Assembly: GCA_913031645.1 (NCBI GenBank)
Contig: CAJWFB010000005.1
Location: 1-47,057 of the forward strand
Direction of reading: 5' to 3'
Length of the DNA stretch: 47,057 bases
Source of the DNA: an uncultured Cellvibrionales bacterium
GTDB taxonomy: Bacteria > Pseudomonadota > Gammaproteobacteria > Pseudomonadales > Porticoccaceae
Shown here: piece by piece, positions 44,073-47,057 of the stretch
Layout: every line of letters begins with the position of its first letter
Position numbering within the stretch: the first letter of the stretch is position 1
Position numbers and translations under genes: made by a program
The notes under the pieces: model-generated
What the model was told of the DNA's origin: nothing
What the model saw: only the letters and a program-made list of their open reading frames with translations
The model's database searches: none

Positions 44073-45146
44073 ATGAAAGATCTATTTCAACCCCTGACTT
44101 TTAGCTCAGGTGCGACCGTGAAAAACCGCTTTATGCTGGCGCCTTTGACTAACACCCAAAGCCATCCGGATGGCAAACTGTCAGATGATGAGTACCGCTG
44201 GTTAACCATGCGTGCTCAAGGTGGGTTTGGCCTTACAATGACTTGCGCAGCTCACATACAGGCTGTTGGGCAGGGGTTTCCTGGGCAACTGGGCGTTTTT
44301 TCCGATGATCATCTTCAGGGGCTTACCAAGCTGGCAACTGGCATTAAGCGAGAAGACAGTCTGGCTGTGGTGCAACTTCATCACGCGGGTATGCGATCTC
44401 CAGCAGACCTTATTGGGCAGGCCCCTGTGTGTCCGTCCGACCATGAGGATACTGGAGCTATTGGGCTTAGTGTTGAAGGTGTGCAGCAGCTAATAGAAGA
44501 TTTTATCAGTGGTGCAGAAAGAGCTGAAAAAGCTGGGTTCGATGGTGTCGAAATTCATGGTGCGCATGGCTATATTCTTGCCCAGTTCCTCAGCGGCACG
44601 ATTAATCAACGACAGGACCAATTCGGAGGCTGTATTGAAAATCGAATGCGGCCTATTACAGAAATTATTGAGGGAGTTAGAGCAAGGTGTCGACCTGACT
44701 TTTTACTCGGGCTAAGGCTCTCTCCTGAGCGCTTTGATGTGCATCTACCTGATATTATCGAGGTGGCAAAGAACGTATTGGCAGCGGGAAAAATTGATTT
44801 TCTTGATATGTCCTTGTGGGACTCTTTTAAAGAACCGGAAGACGACGCGTTCAAGGGTCGCACGTTATTGTCTTATTTTACTGAGCTTGAACGCGGTAAT
44901 ATTGCATTAGGTGTTGCAGGTAAACTTCGTAACCCCTCAGAAGTTAATCAGGCTATGGCTGCTGAGATCGATTTTGTTATGCTGGGCCGCGCGGCGATTA
45001 TCCATCATGATTTTCCTCGGCAAATGCAGCACGACAGCAGCTTTACTCCTAAGAGGACGCCAGTATCGGCAGATCATTTGCGTAGAGAGGGACTTGGGGA
45101 AGCGTTTGTTACTTATATGTCAGGATGGAAAGGTTTTGTAGGCTGA
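44073..45146 (+). CDS. NADH:flavin oxidoreductase, Old Yellow Enzyme family
   Basis: A 357-residue FMN-binding TIM-barrel oxidoreductase that typically reduces activated double bonds such as 2-enoates or enones. It starts 'LFQPLTFSSGATVKNRFMLAPLTNTQSHPDG', where 'APLTN' is the FMN-contacting strand; 'VQLHHAGMRS' supplies the usual His pair, and 'GFDGVEIHGAHGYILAQFLSGTINQRQDQFGGCIENRMR' is highly characteristic of the family. 'FVMLGRAAIIHHDFP' gives the phosphate-binding end. There is no C-terminal Fe-S/FAD domain, so it is not a 2,4-dienoyl-CoA reductase. Physiological substrate unknown. The 219-base gap before it holds nothing that I can call. Confidence 0.93.
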   Translation: MKDLFQPLTFSSGATVKNRFMLAPLTNTQSHPDGKLSDDEYRWLTMRAQGGFGLTMTCAAHIQAVGQGFPGQLGVFSDDHLQGLTKLATGIKREDSLAVVQLHHAGMRSPADLIGQAPVCPSDHEDTGAIGLSVEGVQQLIEDFISGAERAEKAGFDGVEIHGAHGYILAQFLSGTINQRQDQFGGCIENRMRPITEIIEGVRARCRPDFLLGLRLSPERFDVHLPDIIEVAKNVLAAGKIDFLDMSLWDSFKEPEDDAFKGRTLLSYFTELERGNIALGVAGKLRNPSEVNQAMAAEIDFVMLGRAAIIHHDFPRQMQHDSSFTPKRTPVSADHLRREGLGEAFVTYMSGWKGFVG

Positions 45147-45212
45147 GTAAATGGTTAGCTATAATCGCCCGAAACCGACCATAGCTTTACCGCTTGAATG
45201 TTTAAAAAGGTA

Positions 45213-45941
45213 TTATCGGGAGATAGTATATCCGGTCTGCTCTAAGACAAAGCGATCTTCAGAGATATTGCCAATAGCTTCAACCTGACCATCGTCATTG
45301 AAAACAAACCTAGTGACAACATGCTGTTCAAAAGGCAAGTTAACCTGAGTATCCACACTGTTAATCGTTGTCCATACATATACCACATTGGCTTTACTTA
45401 GAACTTCATTAACCTTCAGTTCGACACCCCAATCATCGGCATCACCCATTTCCAGGTCGGACATCAATTCTGTTTTACCGGAGGTGTTACTGATAATACC
45501 TCTGGCAACTGAGATATCTATCTTCTTGCCATCGCGCACAATAATTGCTTTAACTGGCTCGCCTGGCTTGCCCCGAAAAGATAATTGGCCCATGGTCTCG
45601 GCACTCACCTTAATCCCATTAACCTCAACAAAGTCATCACCAGACTTTAATACTTTAGAGGCTGGGCTGCCCGCTATAACACGGTCAATGATCATTTTTC
45701 CTTCGACATTAGGGTTCCAAATAAAGCCAAAACCAACATAACGATCACCAAAAACCTGTCCATCTTCAGCAAGATTGGCCTTAACATAAGCGATTGTTTC
45801 TTGTTTCCCTGTTGCTTGTGCTTTAAGCCAGTTAACCGCGACAGCTTCATTGGGGTTTTCAGCAGCTTCATGGTGCGCGGCAATGGCAAGGCTAGACATC
45901 AATACCAGAATGGATGATGAAACGATCAATTTAATATTCAT
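45213..45941 (-). CDS. Secreted PDZ-domain protein, function unknown
   Basis: A 242-residue exported protein. The first ~21 residues ('MNIKLIVSSSILVLMSSLAIA', cleavage after A-I-A) form a Sec signal peptide. A PDZ-like domain follows at about residues 70-145 with 'VGFGFIWNP', 'IDRVIAGSPASKVLKSGDDFVEVNGIKV' and 'GKPGEPVKAIIVRDGKKIDISVARG'. The last ~75 residues ('VYVWTTINSV...VVTRFVFNDDGQVEAIGNISEDRF') look like a SnoaL/NTF2-like steroid-isomerase-type fragment. No protease domain is present, so it is not a DegP-type protease. It is probably periplasmic. AAGGAA precedes the start. Confidence 0.78.
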   Translation of the reverse strand: MNIKLIVSSSILVLMSSLAIAAHHEAAENPNEAVAVNWLKAQATGKQETIAYVKANLAEDGQVFGDRYVGFGFIWNPNVEGKMIIDRVIAGSPASKVLKSGDDFVEVNGIKVSAETMGQLSFRGKPGEPVKAIIVRDGKKIDISVARGIISNTSGKTELMSDLEMGDADDWGVELKVNEVLSKANVVYVWTTINSVDTQVNLPFEQHVVTRFVFNDDGQVEAIGNISEDRFVLEQTGYTISR

Positions 45942-46152
45942 AACAAATTTCCTTTTTAAGCATAGGTTGCATAGAGACCATTAACAGCCTCAAGGCTAGC
46001 AATGGCAGTCAATTAGACATCAAAATATGTCATTTCGTATCTAAGCTGGCGCTAGAGATTATTATCATCTATGCATCAAAGCAATGATCCAGCGCAATAT
46101 TATGCAATAATGGGTAGAGATTACGGATGAAACTTTTGGTCAACTCGATGCC

Positions 46153-47057
46153 CTAACTCAGATCGTGAGTCACTAAATAATTCAGAGCGCCGCAGACTGC
46201 TGCTATTTGGGCTAATATACAGTTTTCATCATCCACCAGAGGGCTGTCAGGGTAAACTTCGGTGGTGCTTACGAAGGGGGCTCCGGTAAAGGAAGCACAT
46301 AATCCAAGACCTTTAATAGGGTAGTTAATGACACCCCGTTGCTCTGTCTTAGAGCCTATGAGGTAACCGTTTTTATCGGAGGGGGCAATATGGGTAACCT
46401 GTTCTACGGCATCAATGATCGCTTTTTGAAATGCAGGCTCTGGCTTCGCGCTGTCAGCAACGCCATAAAAGCCGTCAGGAATTTCCCATAATGCCTGCTC
46501 AACCGCATCGCGAGCTTCAAGGGCAGGTCTGAATTCAGAGTTGTCAGTATCAGTTGTTTCATGCAGGTCAATGTGGCACAAGATAGAAATATTAAGTCCT
46601 GCCACATAAGTCATCAGGTAGCGGCATTCTTCAACGTCGGTATCCTGATTAAAAGAGCGATTGGGATCAATAGCGGCAGGAGTCCAGCGATTAATGGTCT
46701 CATAGCCCCAAGGGCTAAGGCAGGGCGCGACAATAAAGTTAAATCTATCTGTGTATGTTAATAGAGTACTCTCAACAAACCTCAAAGCCCCTTGTACCCC
46801 ACTAGTTTCATAGCCATGCACACCACCCGTCACCAAGACAGTGGGTTTATCCACTTGCCAGTGCTTGGTTTTTATTACCCACAGGGTGTAATTGTCTGGA
46901 TCACAGGAGAGCACGCCATACTGCTCAACTGACAGCTGTTCTGAAAAAGAGTGCTCAATCTCCTCTATCTTGGAAACTACCTGTTGTTGGTAAGAACGCT
47001 TAATTATTTGCTGTCCTAACCACATCTTTTTTTCTTCTAAACCCCATGGGACACCAG
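46153..47057 (-). CDS. Zinc carboxypeptidase-like deacylase (M14, AstE/AspA type), 5' end outside the window
   Basis: Of this protein, 301 residues are visible and the frame stays open to the window edge. 'VTGGVHGYETSGVQGALRFVES' gives the first zinc ligands (H-x-x-E) and 'LCHIDLHETTDTDNSEF' the third His, as in succinylglutamate desuccinylase/aspartoacylase enzymes. The final 60 residues lie at the C-terminal beta domain. An ATG at 47025 exists, but the upstream codons read G-V-P-W-G-L-E-E-K-K-M-W, and related proteins have a 'P-W-G-x-x-E' element there, so the true start is beyond 47057. Substrate unknown. Confidence 0.88.
   Translation of the reverse strand, partial: GVPWGLEEKKMWLGQQIIKRSYQQQVVSKIEEIEHSFSEQLSVEQYGVLSCDPDNYTLWVIKTKHWQVDKPTVLVTGGVHGYETSGVQGALRFVESTLLTYTDRFNFIVAPCLSPWGYETINRWTPAAIDPNRSFNQDTDVEECRYLMTYVAGLNISILCHIDLHETTDTDNSEFRPALEARDAVEQALWEIPDGFYGVADSAKPEPAFQKAIIDAVEQVTHIAPSDKNGYLIGSKTEQRGVINYPIKGLGLCASFTGAPFVSTTEVYPDSPLVDDENCILAQIAAVCGALNYLVTHDLS

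Overview
The window reads as a stretch of chromosomal core genome from a marine gammaproteobacterium. The evidence is the full-length gammaproteobacterial housekeeping set (fabA-fabB, uvrA-MFS-ssb, holD-like-rimI, pepN, nadK, the long form of purC, ybfF, yeaC) together with moderate base composition. The style of several lineage-restricted hypothetical proteins suggests the Cellvibrionales/SAR92-Porticoccaceae neighbourhood. That placement is inference from protein resemblance, not from a phylogeny. I see no rRNA, tRNA, insertion sequence, prophage, CRISPR array or convincing island.

Layout. 1-5.2 kb: the tail of the acetolactate synthase small subunit, a PTP-like phosphatase, pssA, and leuA behind a leucine-rich leader candidate, then a psi (HolD)-like gene and rimI. 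5.3-8 kb: an NfeD/SPFH membrane pair, then DUF2750 and DUF3581 genes. 8-13.5 kb: uvrA on the minus strand, divergent from an MFS transporter and ssb, then a peroxiredoxin. 13.5-16.9 kb: a SET-domain gene broken by an amber codon, fabB and fabA, and divergent ispB. 17.2-23.1 kb: a three-gene proton-translocating transhydrogenase operon and clpB with a good RpoH-type promoter. 23.1-28.8 kb: a LuxR-type regulator next to a five-gene heme-copper oxidase operon (subunit II with fused cytochrome c, subunit I, two subunit III genes, subunit IV). 28.8-35.8 kb: two conserved hypothetical genes, purC, a TIGR01777 SDR, another SDR, ybfF, an aspartate/aromatic aminotransferase and a shikimate-kinase-like gene. 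36-41.3 kb: nadK, rhomboid, yeaC, DUF2797 and pepN. 41.3-47 kb: a structured intergenic region with a strong terminator, an acyl-CoA ligase, a cupin, an Old Yellow Enzyme, a secreted PDZ protein and an M14-family deacylase that runs off the window.

How the genes work together. Most units are ordinary metabolism: branched-chain amino acids (ilv, leuA), phospholipid and unsaturated fatty acid synthesis (pssA, fabA, fabB), quinone side chains (ispB), NADP(H) supply (pnt, nadK) and terminal respiration (cox). DNA maintenance (uvrA, ssb, psi-like) and proteostasis (clpB, pepN, rhomboid, NfeD/SPFH) fill the gaps.

I did not find a clearly new multi-gene system. The points most worth a second look are the amber-interrupted SET gene, the hydratase-like Asp/His motif in the DUF3581 protein, the triple-hairpin RNA candidate downstream of pepN, the leuA leader candidate, the linker-expanded psi-like protein, and the double-subunit-III oxidase operon with its nearby regulator and palindrome.
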